Source: JANYJZ01 sp964523395 (lineage in GTDB: Bacteria > Bacteroidota > Ignavibacteria > UBA10030 > SZUA-254). Taken from it: a DNA stretch of 64,000 nucleotides. Positions 17,419 to 25,764 of this stretch are shown here, piece after piece. The notes beneath the pieces are model-generated. The model saw nothing but the letters and a program-made list of their open reading frames with translations. It was not told the DNA's origin and made no database searches. Both the position numbers and the translations under genes were made by a program. The stretch's first letter is position 1. Every line of letters starts with the position of its first letter. Location: NCBI GenBank assembly GCA_964523395.1, contig CAZFXS010000006.1, positions 1 through 64,000 on the forward strand, given 5' to 3'.

Positions 17419-20400
17419 TCAGTCAAAATCAAATCCAAAAAGAATACCGAAATGAAAATTCCATTCTTTGCCGTAGGTAACAGTTGTACCGTCATTTTCA
17501 ATATAACGGTTAAATTGATCAAATCCATACGTTGCGTTGAAAAAAACGCGCGTCGGATAGGAATAATACGAAAACGCTTCGAGCCTGAGTTCGACACCGG
17601 CATCGCGCCTGAATTTTTTCCCTGAAAGCCCGCCGCCTGTCCATGCCGCACCGACATCTCCGTAAAAAGCGGCATACAGCTTATCAAAATACAACTGCAT
17701 CACGCGCATATCAATATTTTCAAATAACGGAAAACGGTATGTAACATTCGCAAGAGCGTATTCATTGCCGCCCAGCGAATAGAATGGATACCCTTTCATC
17801 CCGGCAAGGCCACCGATATAGAAATCAAAAAAATCATCCACAGCAGGACCAAAAATCGTTCCTCCGCGAAATTGCGTGGTAAGCGTATGTTTTCCCCACG
17901 GCAATCTTCGGGCTTCTCGCCAATTGATATCAATTTTATGAAAGTTCGGGTGTTCATATAAATGAACAAGTTCACCGCCGCTCACAGTATCTTTTGGATT
18001 AAATTTATTGAATTCATGATCGTAGCGTATTTTAAACTTCCTGCCGACAGGATTAATTTCCTGCGTTCTCGATGGCGCAATGCCGTTAAAATTCAATGTT
18101 AATGAAATATCGTTCCCCACCAAATAGAGTACATCGGTCGCGCCGACAAGCACCTGCGCCTCAGGGAGATAAAAGGAACTGAGTGAGGCAGTGTACCTGC
18201 TGTGCGCGTAGCGTAATTCAAGTTCAAGAGCTTCGGTTAAAATTTTTTGCTTGAACGCGACATCAAACTCGAGAAGATTATAGGAAATGCCGACCGGAAT
18301 GGTATCTAACGGGAGAGGGATATACGAATCAGTTTTACGCGTGATATTGTATGCTTCTAATGACATTGCGGGTTCAAGCCCGAGTTGATACAGGCCGGGA
18401 ATTTTTCCGCGGAAATCGAAATTGAAAAAGACATCCCGTTCCCCCTTTCGGTTCATTGCAGCTCCGGCAAAGAAACCGTAATGCTCGAGCACGTCGTACG
18501 AAAACGCATACAAGCCCGGCTTAATAACATCGATACCTTTATTCTTCGGATTATAGTTATCGACGCGTAAAAACGGCACCAACGTCAGACTGGTGGCAAT
18601 GTTTTTGTATTTGGTATCAGTGAACTCCGGAAGTTTTGTATCATCATACTGTTTCAGCGAAGCCCAATCAACGTTTTTATCCTGGCTGCCGGAACCATTT
18701 GTGGAAATAACCGGAACTGCTTGTTCGATTGGCCGGGGAACCTTTTCATACTCCGGCGGCTGTTGAAGCGGAGACAGGTTGACCATGTTCAGCTTGTAAC
18801 CTGTTGATGTGTAATTCGCAAACGCGATGTTTCCATCCGCATTTACTGCCGGCATAAACGCTCCGCCGAGAACATTCGTTGCTTGTTCGGTCTGGCCTGT
18901 CGCGATTGTATATTGATACAGATTAAAAATGCCTGTCCGGTTTGACGCGAAAAGAATTTTCGAACCATCTGCGATATACGTGCCATTCCGCTCATCATCG
19001 GGAGTTGCTATGATAAATGTAACGTCAGCTCCGTCTACGGAAATTGTTGCAAGGTCCCTTCCATCTTTAACGGAATAATCAAATAAAATCGATTTCCCGT
19101 CCGGTGACCATTTAGGATTATAAATCTGTTCTCCCTGCGAGTAATTTGTCAGGCGCTTCATGTTTCTGCCGTCAATATCCATAACGAATAGATTCAACGT
19201 TCCATCTGATCCCGCAACATACAATATGGATTTCCCATCGGGAGAAACTGAGGGGGTATTCGCGCGGCGGCCATGCGTAATCTGCGTTTCCTCTTTTTTA
19301 TCAAGATCATAATAATAGAGGTCAAGATAATTGGACCAGTGTTCATTGTCGCGGCTATGTTTGGCATAATAAATGCGTTTCCCGTCCGGTGTCCAGGAAA
19401 TATTAGAGCGAACTCCCGGCTGAAGCAGTTCTTCTTTCTTCGACGCAATATCATAGAGATACAAACCGCACTGGAAGAAATAATCGCCTTCCTTATTGCT
19501 GATGTAGGCGATTTTCTTTCCGTCGGGAGAGAACGCGGGATAGAAATTCGCAAAACCAACACCGGCGATTTGCTCGCCTGCGACCATGTTTTCTTTTATG
19601 GGAGCGACACGTTGTTCGTAGTCGTTTTTAAGATACTCTTTCCACTCATCATAGAGGTCTTTTCCGTTTTTTCCAACCGCGCGTTCTATTGCGGCATCTA
19701 TCGTCAGCACAGAAAAGGAAGAAAGCTGTCGTGATATTTCCGGTATAGCGGCGTCGCCATATTTTTCGCTGATATACCTGGCGAATGCAAACCCGGCGTT
19801 ATACGATGATTCATTTCCCAAACTTGTTTTGCCAAATACCGACATCTCATTCCAGCTGAGCATGTTGCCATCGAGAGCATACATTCTCAGGATCATATCC
19901 CGATGCGCATCCCAGGAATCGTACTGCAATTCTTTACGGTTTAACTGCGCGACACCTTCGGCAAACCAGCTTGGAACGACAAACCCCGAAATGGGATACG
20001 AGACAATGGTATTGGGATACCCGTAGAGAACATCAGTGCGGCGTTCAGATTCATACCCGAGCCATTGAAGATAGATTCCGGGAATCTTCCTCCCGAATTT
20101 CATCGAAGTCTGAATCTGAATGATATGCGTAAATTCGTGCGTCAGCACATTACGCAGCCAGTTGTGCGTCCCGCGCAAATCGGTGTCAAGCGACGACGCC
20201 CAGATTTCAATCTTGTTATCATAGAAGTACGCCGCACCGTTCGAATAATCATCATAATCTTTAATGATAAAACTCACCTTACCGTCCGGTTCATGATTAT
20301 ACAGAGAAGTGATCGGACCGTAGATTTCCTCAGCGATTTTTGCCGTCACGCGGGCAGTGTGTTCGGTTCCTTCATGGTAATGAACATAGAAATGTTCTGT

Positions 20401-20505
20401 TTCAATCGTACGCCATTCAAGCTCGGGATGGTAAAATTCATCCTGCGAAAATGCGTTATACAGTGGGAAAAGAAAAAGGAAGAAGAGGGATTTTTTTATC
20501 ATCAT
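17419..20505 (-). CDS. Three-part envelope protein: HExxH peptidase-like domain, TolB-type propeller and outer-membrane beta-barrel
   Basis: The 1028-residue protein has a signal peptide (about 1-21). A gluzincin-like domain follows, with HEFTH at 123-127 and a downstream Glu motif WFAEGVAQL as possible third zinc ligand. At about residues 325-600 there are five or six PD40/TolB-type repeats (SPDGKKIAYIS, TPDGKRIYYA, SPDGKSILYV, SPDGKSILFD). The C-terminal 330 residues look like an Omp85/BamA-type barrel (GNEYALANVTYRFPLF). It is probably an outer-membrane protein with a periplasmic or surface protease-like head, but its substrate is unknown. The start overlaps the stop of the upstream lipoprotein gene by four bases (ATGA). 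Confidence 0.75.
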   Translation of the reverse strand: MMIKKSLFFLFLFPLYNAFSQDEFYHPELEWRTIETEHFYVHYHEGTEHTARVTAKIAEEIYGPITSLYNHEPDGKVSFIIKDYDDYSNGAAYFYDNKIEIWASSLDTDLRGTHNWLRNVLTHEFTHIIQIQTSMKFGRKIPGIYLQWLGYESERRTDVLYGYPNTIVSYPISGFVVPSWFAEGVAQLNRKELQYDSWDAHRDMILRMYALDGNMLSWNEMSVFGKTSLGNESSYNAGFAFARYISEKYGDAAIPEISRQLSSFSVLTIDAAIERAVGKNGKDLYDEWKEYLKNDYEQRVAPIKENMVAGEQIAGVGFANFYPAFSPDGKKIAYISNKEGDYFFQCGLYLYDIASKKEELLQPGVRSNISWTPDGKRIYYAKHSRDNEHWSNYLDLYYYDLDKKEETQITHGRRANTPSVSPDGKSILYVAGSDGTLNLFVMDIDGRNMKRLTNYSQGEQIYNPKWSPDGKSILFDYSVKDGRDLATISVDGADVTFIIATPDDERNGTYIADGSKILFASNRTGIFNLYQYTIATGQTEQATNVLGGAFMPAVNADGNIAFANYTSTGYKLNMVNLSPLQQPPEYEKVPRPIEQAVPVISTNGSGSQDKNVDWASLKQYDDTKLPEFTDTKYKNIATSLTLVPFLRVDNYNPKNKGIDVIKPGLYAFSYDVLEHYGFFAGAAMNRKGERDVFFNFDFRGKIPGLYQLGLEPAMSLEAYNITRKTDSYIPLPLDTIPVGISYNLLEFDVAFKQKILTEALELELRYAHSRYTASLSSFYLPEAQVLVGATDVLYLVGNDISLTLNFNGIAPSRTQEINPVGRKFKIRYDHEFNKFNPKDTVSGGELVHLYEHPNFHKIDINWREARRLPWGKHTLTTQFRGGTIFGPAVDDFFDFYIGGLAGMKGYPFYSLGGNEYALANVTYRFPLFENIDMRVMQLYFDKLYAAFYGDVGAAWTGGGLSGKKFRRDAGVELRLEAFSYYSYPTRVFFNATYGFDQFNRYIENDGTTVTYGKEWNFHFGILFGFDFD

Positions 20506-21158
20506 TGTATGGTAAATGAAGCGTTAGTCACTTTGTTATCTTCTATGGTTACTGTCCCGTAACCAAACAGGCCGTATTTTCTAAATTCGAGATACACATC
20601 AGGGGTTACCTTGTACGTCCCGACATATTGATTCTGGATATTATAAATATCGAACCGCTCCCCGATGGGAAACCGTTCTGTACTGATAAAAAATTTGCCG
20701 TTTGCATCCGTCGTCGCGACAAATGTCCCTTCTACAATGCGAATTTCCTCTTTCATAATCACCGTGTCAAGTGAATAGCGAACAATATATTTCCCGCTCG
20801 GCACAAATTTCCCCTGATAATCGAGGAAATCCCACTGCGCTCTCGGGATCGGCCCCGGCGAACGGTAACTGAAGAACAACTGTCTCACAAACTGATATTT
20901 GGGAGTGAACACCGCGATGTCCACAATGTCGGTGGGATCGGTAACGACAACCCTGTGCGTATCAACGGGCGGTGTATTTGCCGGAACGTAATTATACCAG
21001 AGACGTATATTGACGCTGTCCAGCGGAATACCGTTTATTGACCGCACTGTTCCGCTCAATGAATATCCTGCAATCGTATCAGGGGTCGGTTCATATGTCT
21101 GGATTTCCCTGCAGGAAAGCACGAAACAACAACAAACTGCTGCGACAACATACCGCAC
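20502..21158 (-). CDS. Putative lipoprotein, function unknown
   Basis: The 218-residue protein opens with a lipoprotein signal (MRYVVAAVCCCFVLSCREI; lipobox LSC with Cys16). Residues 30-60 (GYSLSGTVRSINGIPLDSVNIRLWY) resemble a carboxypeptidase-regulatory-like beta sandwich. A later FVPSGKYIVRYSLDT segment resembles a FlgD-type Ig fold. It is likely anchored in the outer membrane. Its stop overlaps the start of the propeller/barrel gene, so the two products may act together. It starts 12 bases after the M6-like gene. Confidence 0.65.
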   Translation of the reverse strand: MRYVVAAVCCCFVLSCREIQTYEPTPDTIAGYSLSGTVRSINGIPLDSVNIRLWYNYVPANTPPVDTHRVVVTDPTDIVDIAVFTPKYQFVRQLFFSYRSPGPIPRAQWDFLDYQGKFVPSGKYIVRYSLDTVIMKEEIRIVEGTFVATTDANGKFFISTERFPIGERFDIYNIQNQYVGTYKVTPDVYLEFRKYGLFGYGTVTIEDNKVTNASFTIQ

Positions 21159-21170
21159 ATCATCACCTCA

Positions 21171-24100
21171 TCACTTGACAACGGCTATTTTGACAACAGC
21201 CGACTCATTATTACCCGAGCCCTCGGCTTCGATATGCGCAAAATACACACCACTTTGAATTTCAGAGACGTCCCACACTATTTCATGATCCAGGCCGCCC
21301 TCGGAAGAAAGATTGATAAATTCCTTCACAAGATCTCCCGCAAAATCGAATATCTTAATATTGACAACCGCGTCATTTCCCACATAATAACGGATGTTTG
21401 TTTTAAACGCATGTTCCGGACCCACAGGATTGGGCCAGTTGTACGCGCGGCCCTTGGGAAGAAATTCTGCCGAGATCGGATTAACGATGGTATTGCTTCC
21501 TTCAAAGCCCGAATGCTGCGGATCGTGCAGATACATCGGCCACGGCATTGACGATGAATCGTATGACGCATTGTATTCCCACGCATAGAGGAAATGATCT
21601 TCCGTTCCCACCGCAATGCCAACGTTCCCTGAACCTGTTTTGAATAATGTCGGAGAGGTTAATACTTTTCCACCGGTCTGAAGCGGAAATCCATTAACAC
21701 GATTTCCCTTCGCATTGTATGCATCAACAATTCCTTCCTGTGTTCCGAGTAATATATCAAGAACATTATCTCCGTCCACGTCGCCAACAACAGGGGAAGA
21801 AAGAATTGCCTGTTTCGTCGGAATATCTATGGGGAAATAATTAAGTAATGAACCTGCATTGTTATACACAAAAAGTTTCTTTCCTGCGGTAATAACGATA
21901 TCTTTGTTGCCATCATCGTCCAGATCGGCAATGGCCGGAGACGAACCAATGTCCCCCCCCGTGCTAAATTGTTTCCGAAGAGTCAATGAAGAATCGAGAA
22001 CAAACACGTATCCATCTTTGGAAGCGACGACAATCTCGGGAATTCCATCATGGTCTAAATCCCCAATTGCAGGTGAACCAATAAGTTTCCTGCCAAGGTT
22101 TACCCGTCGGACACTGTTGTTTGTTTCTACACGTTCTATAAATACAGTATCGCCAATTGCAACCAATATGTTTGAGATGCCTAGTGTGGAGACGCCAACA
22201 AAACGATCACCGCCGATACCATCGACAGCACCGGTACTTTTATTCAAGGACCAATTAATATCCCCGCCCCAGATTATATTGGAAGGAGTTGCAGTAACGA
22301 TATACTCTCCGATGGGATCGGATGAAATAATAGAAGTCTGATAGAGAACATCCGGCATGTTATCAGAATTTCCATCAATCGGTGAATAGACAATTCCTGT
22401 GCCGGATTGATATGAGTTTGCGGCAACGTGTCGAAAGGTGGCAATATCATCTTTGCCATCGGCGTTCACGTCAACAGCAATGGCCTGATCGAAGGCCTGA
22501 TACAATTCATTGATGAAGGCCGCGGTCGGATAAAACGGATTACCATTCTGACGGTATGCCGTAATTACTGCCCCACCTATAAATATCGTGTCGGAAGCTG
22601 ATTGCTTTCCTGAAGTACCGATCACTAATTCCGGGATACCGTCACCGTCAAGGTCAGCCGGAAGAACAGTGGAAGATCCCGGTGAAGAGTTAAGATTTTT
22701 CGGAAAACCGGACAGCGGTTTTATGTTGTCATCTCCGATTTGAATTGTTGCCGACATGCGCGGGGCACGGATAGAAAAATCCTTAACGGAAATATGGCTG
22801 TTCGCGTAATCGTTGCTCAAACTGTTGGGGTTTGAAACCGGAGTAAATGTATTTGACCGAACGCGCAGCGGAGCATTGTTGCCCTGATACCAGAAATCAA
22901 GCGCAGTACCGTCTTCGCTTCCGGAGCCAGGACTAAGAAATCCGTATGATTGGCCAATATCCTGCGACCCGTCGGCCTCTTCAAGATCAACGCCCCGTCG
23001 TTCAGGATTTGCATTGACTGTTGCTGTCTGGTAGTTCGCTTCAATAATATTTTCGTCAATGTGCCAGATGAGCATGCCGCCATCAAAGAATTCATGCGTG
23101 CGTGAATTAACGCCGCCAGGCAGACTCCAGTCAAATTCATCCATATCCGTAATGACGCCGGAAAGTGAATCCTGGTCAAATGCGTTAAATCCGGTTGTGT
23201 CACGGGCAAAAGTTTTCGTCGTAGTAACGCCATTATGGACCATCGTAATAATAGAACCATCTCTGTTCGCGTCACGGTTACGGTTTTCAATAAGAAAATA
23301 TTCTTTCGCGCTGACTGAAGCCCGGTATACCGAATCTGAAGTACCGCTCAAACTTACTGCAGGGACAGATACTGCCAACTCACCGGCAGGAGCGACAAGA
23401 GGATCTATCCATCCAAGATAATATTTTTCCCAAGCGCTCGGTTCCGGCGGGAAGACACCGTTCCAGCTGAAAATCGACTGGCCATCCATTAATCCGAACC
23501 GGCCGATACCTGACCGGCCCGTTGACGTATTAAACAAATCCGGGAGTCCAAGATGGCTGCCGACACTGGCAACAAGAAGTCCGTTTATTCCCAGTTCCAG
23601 CAACGCAGTTCCGCCGATGGTTGATACCTCACGGCTTTCAGTCTCAGGAATAATCATGGAACTGGTAATGTTATACAATCCTCCACTAACCGGAATACCG
23701 TTATAAGAATTTCCAAACATTTTCCTGAGACTTGGTAAACCGACATACAACGACGGTATATCGAAGGGGGTCGGATCATACCCGAAAATACTTACAAGAT
23801 CAATATCTCTTCCGACTCCGGCGTGAAAAATAATGAACGCATCATATTGTTCATACTGAATCCCCGGAGTCACCGAGTCGACCATCTTCCATGCGTCTTC
23901 CATAAGCCGTCCTAACTCAACATTATTGGCGCTTGAACGAGATGGACTGTAATATTGCATGAGATGAGGCAACCGGTACACAGAATCAAGAACAGTTCCG
24001 GATATGATAAATTTTCCGTCGGATACTTTCCTGAAATAATTCCCGACAAATGTCAGATGGTCCTGAAAATAATTTCTGTTGCGCGGCGGCGGGTCAATAA

Positions 24101-24428
24101 TTCCAGGATTAAGCGATGTCAGATCAAAGCTTCCGTTACCGGATGTCCTTGAGTCGTTATCTTCCTGAAAGGCAACCATGACAGCAAGAATGTGTAATGT
24201 ATCAACTGCCGTCGAACGATTGGGCTTTACCGGAAATGATTGCTCATAGTTCAGAGGATGACTGAATATCGGTTGGACTTTACGCTGAGCGGTACATTCG
24301 ACAACGAAAAGGAGTGAAACAACTACAACAGCACTTAAAACAGGCATGGTTCCGAATGTACGAGGCGATATGGTAATCATCTTAAGGATATGTCGAATAA
24401 TAGAAATACGGTTTACTGATGGAAACAT
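21171..24428 (-). CDS. M6-family metalloprotease-like secreted protein with degenerate active site
   Basis: The protein (1085 residues from the ATG at 24428) has a signal-type segment (MPVLSAVVVVSLLFVVECTAQ) near residue 28. An M6/immune-inhibitor-A-like domain follows, then FG-GAP/VCBS-type propeller repeats (GDLDHDGIPEIVV, ADLDDDGNKDIVI, GDVDGDNVLDILL). The C-terminus is a FlgD/T9SS-like sandwich with NWPNPVGPE. In the M6 block, where relatives carry HEFGHxLGLPDLYD, this protein reads ASVGSHLGLPDLFN at about residues 287-300, so both zinc histidines and the catalytic Glu are absent. The later M6 signature LIWHIDEN is intact. It is probably a catalytically dead binding or structural protein. 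An in-frame GTG at 24437 lies inside a hairpin and is a less likely start. Confidence 0.75.
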   Translation of the reverse strand: MFPSVNRISIIRHILKMITISPRTFGTMPVLSAVVVVSLLFVVECTAQRKVQPIFSHPLNYEQSFPVKPNRSTAVDTLHILAVMVAFQEDNDSRTSGNGSFDLTSLNPGIIDPPPRNRNYFQDHLTFVGNYFRKVSDGKFIISGTVLDSVYRLPHLMQYYSPSRSSANNVELGRLMEDAWKMVDSVTPGIQYEQYDAFIIFHAGVGRDIDLVSIFGYDPTPFDIPSLYVGLPSLRKMFGNSYNGIPVSGGLYNITSSMIIPETESREVSTIGGTALLELGINGLLVASVGSHLGLPDLFNTSTGRSGIGRFGLMDGQSIFSWNGVFPPEPSAWEKYYLGWIDPLVAPAGELAVSVPAVSLSGTSDSVYRASVSAKEYFLIENRNRDANRDGSIITMVHNGVTTTKTFARDTTGFNAFDQDSLSGVITDMDEFDWSLPGGVNSRTHEFFDGGMLIWHIDENIIEANYQTATVNANPERRGVDLEEADGSQDIGQSYGFLSPGSGSEDGTALDFWYQGNNAPLRVRSNTFTPVSNPNSLSNDYANSHISVKDFSIRAPRMSATIQIGDDNIKPLSGFPKNLNSSPGSSTVLPADLDGDGIPELVIGTSGKQSASDTIFIGGAVITAYRQNGNPFYPTAAFINELYQAFDQAIAVDVNADGKDDIATFRHVAANSYQSGTGIVYSPIDGNSDNMPDVLYQTSIISSDPIGEYIVTATPSNIIWGGDINWSLNKSTGAVDGIGGDRFVGVSTLGISNILVAIGDTVFIERVETNNSVRRVNLGRKLIGSPAIGDLDHDGIPEIVVASKDGYVFVLDSSLTLRKQFSTGGDIGSSPAIADLDDDGNKDIVITAGKKLFVYNNAGSLLNYFPIDIPTKQAILSSPVVGDVDGDNVLDILLGTQEGIVDAYNAKGNRVNGFPLQTGGKVLTSPTLFKTGSGNVGIAVGTEDHFLYAWEYNASYDSSSMPWPMYLHDPQHSGFEGSNTIVNPISAEFLPKGRAYNWPNPVGPEHAFKTNIRYYVGNDAVVNIKIFDFAGDLVKEFINLSSEGGLDHEIVWDVSEIQSGVYFAHIEAEGSGNNESAVVKIAVVK

Positions 24429-24430
24429 GA

Positions 24431-24476
24431 TGTCCACCCTGAAAATTCCTGCAGCCTCAAATTTTCAGGATGGACA
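24431..24476 (-). promoter_or_regulatory. Intercistronic hairpin between porV and the M6-like gene, covering its ribosome-binding site
   Basis: Arms 24431-24447 (TGTCCACCCTGAAAATT on plus) and 24460-24476 (AATTTTCAGGATGGACA) pair over 17 positions, with one U-G wobble in the minus-strand RNA and a 12-base loop. There is no T-run after the stem, so it is not an intrinsic terminator. The GGGTGG that would serve as Shine-Dalgarno for the ATG at 24428 lies inside the arm. Confidence 0.6.
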
Positions 24477-24507
24477 ATTGTTATTCAGTCATTGAGAGGT
24501 GATGTGC

Positions 24508-25644
24508 TTATCCGCCCCAGGCGATAAGAAGCGTAAACCGGAGCGTTTCGCTCAACGGATGATTTTCCTCGAGCGCAGACAGGTAGCTGAAATCAAATCC
24601 ATACACATCATACCGTACACCGGCACCGAATGTAAGAAATTTTCTGTTGCCGTAATCGGGATGTTCGAAGAAATATCCGAAACGGAGGGCAACAAGTTTC
24701 GGCGCACCATACCAATATTCAAGGCCGGTTCCTATCGTGACTTTTTTCAACCCGCCGTCGCCCCAAGCTGTGAATAGTGCCTTCGGAAGACCATCCGGCG
24801 GAGGCGGATCGCCGATAACAACGCCCAGTGAATCCGTGGGCGCAGGATAACGTCGGACAAGCAACCTGCTGAAGTCGACGACAAAATTCATATTGTTATA
24901 TTCGCTCTTCACGACATTTGCTGCGAATCCTAACTTGAGCTGTGTAGGAAGTGGATCGGCTTGATCGGCATCGATATATGTCAGCTTCGGGCCAAGATTA
25001 GAAAGGTTCACTCCGACACTAAGTCTGTCGCCGATTTCTCCGAGACCTGTGGGTCTCCAAAGTGCGGCAAGGTCAAAGCTTACCGTGCTCGCAACACCCT
25101 GACGATCCTGCCCCTGCACATTAAACGGCGCTAGAGAGCTGTGAATGAAACGGAGATTCAACCCGACACCTAAATCATCAGTGACTTTTGTCGCATAGCC
25201 GAGGGTCGCCGCAAGTTCGTACGCACGGAAGGTGTTAATAACATCCGGGCCATCGGGTGTTGTTTCGTTAAACTCACCAAGACTAAGGTATGTGATGCTG
25301 GCCCCGAGAGTTCCGCCCCACTCAGGAAGGTAATTGCGGTACGCCAGATAATCGTAAAAAAGATCTGATTGTTGGAACTGAGGCAGCCACGCGGAGTGCG
25401 TAAGGCTGATTTCCTGTCCCGGCTGAAACGCAAGACCCGCTGGGTTCCAGAACGACGCCGATGCATCATCAGAGAGAGCCACACCGGCTTCACCCATCGC
25501 GTCTGCCCGGGCGTTTGGAGCAATCAGCAAAAAAGGTACTGCCGACTCGCCCTGTCCAAACAGTGATTGCGGAACAAACAGCCCCGTCACTACCAGTGCG
25601 AAGAGTACCAATAGGGATACTCTCCCGGATTTATTTAAAGCCAT
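24508..25644 (-). CDS. porV: PorV (LptO): T9SS outer-membrane shuttle protein
   Basis: The 378-residue FadL-like beta-barrel has a signal peptide (about 1-30) and the PorV N-terminal signature VPFLLIAPNARADAMGEAG followed by DDASASFWNPAGLAF. PorV binds the sorting domain of cargo at the SprA channel and delivers it to PorU for cleavage and surface attachment. AAAGGA precedes the ATG. It sits directly downstream of porU (120-base gap holding its own candidate promoter), the usual porU-porV pairing. Confidence 0.93.
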   Translation of the reverse strand: MALNKSGRVSLLVLFALVVTGLFVPQSLFGQGESAVPFLLIAPNARADAMGEAGVALSDDASASFWNPAGLAFQPGQEISLTHSAWLPQFQQSDLFYDYLAYRNYLPEWGGTLGASITYLSLGEFNETTPDGPDVINTFRAYELAATLGYATKVTDDLGVGLNLRFIHSSLAPFNVQGQDRQGVASTVSFDLAALWRPTGLGEIGDRLSVGVNLSNLGPKLTYIDADQADPLPTQLKLGFAANVVKSEYNNMNFVVDFSRLLVRRYPAPTDSLGVVIGDPPPPDGLPKALFTAWGDGGLKKVTIGTGLEYWYGAPKLVALRFGYFFEHPDYGNRKFLTFGAGVRYDVYGFDFSYLSALEENHPLSETLRFTLLIAWGG

Positions 25645-25707
25645 AGTTTTTTCCTTTACTTGAATGAGTTGATTGATTTAGCAAACTTACAGGCGTCGTG
25701 GGAGTGA

Positions 25708-25736
25708 AATTTACCACCTTTCGCCATGAGAAGCAA
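25708..25736 (-). promoter_or_regulatory. Candidate promoter for porV
   Basis: On the minus strand TTGCTT (25736-25731) and TAAATT (25713-25708) are 17 bases apart. Just downstream, TAAGTTTG (25689-25682) also fits the Bacteroidota TAnnTTTG box. Either could give porV its own transcription start within the porU-porV gap. Confidence 0.4.
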
Positions 25737-25764
25737 CTTTTACCGTATTTTCCTCTGTTTTGAA

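Noticed and set aside
17403..17687. N-terminal extension of the small exported protein into the neighbouring propeller/barrel gene
   Set aside because: The ATG at 17402 has a good ribosome site and starts a signal peptide; the extension would bury it.
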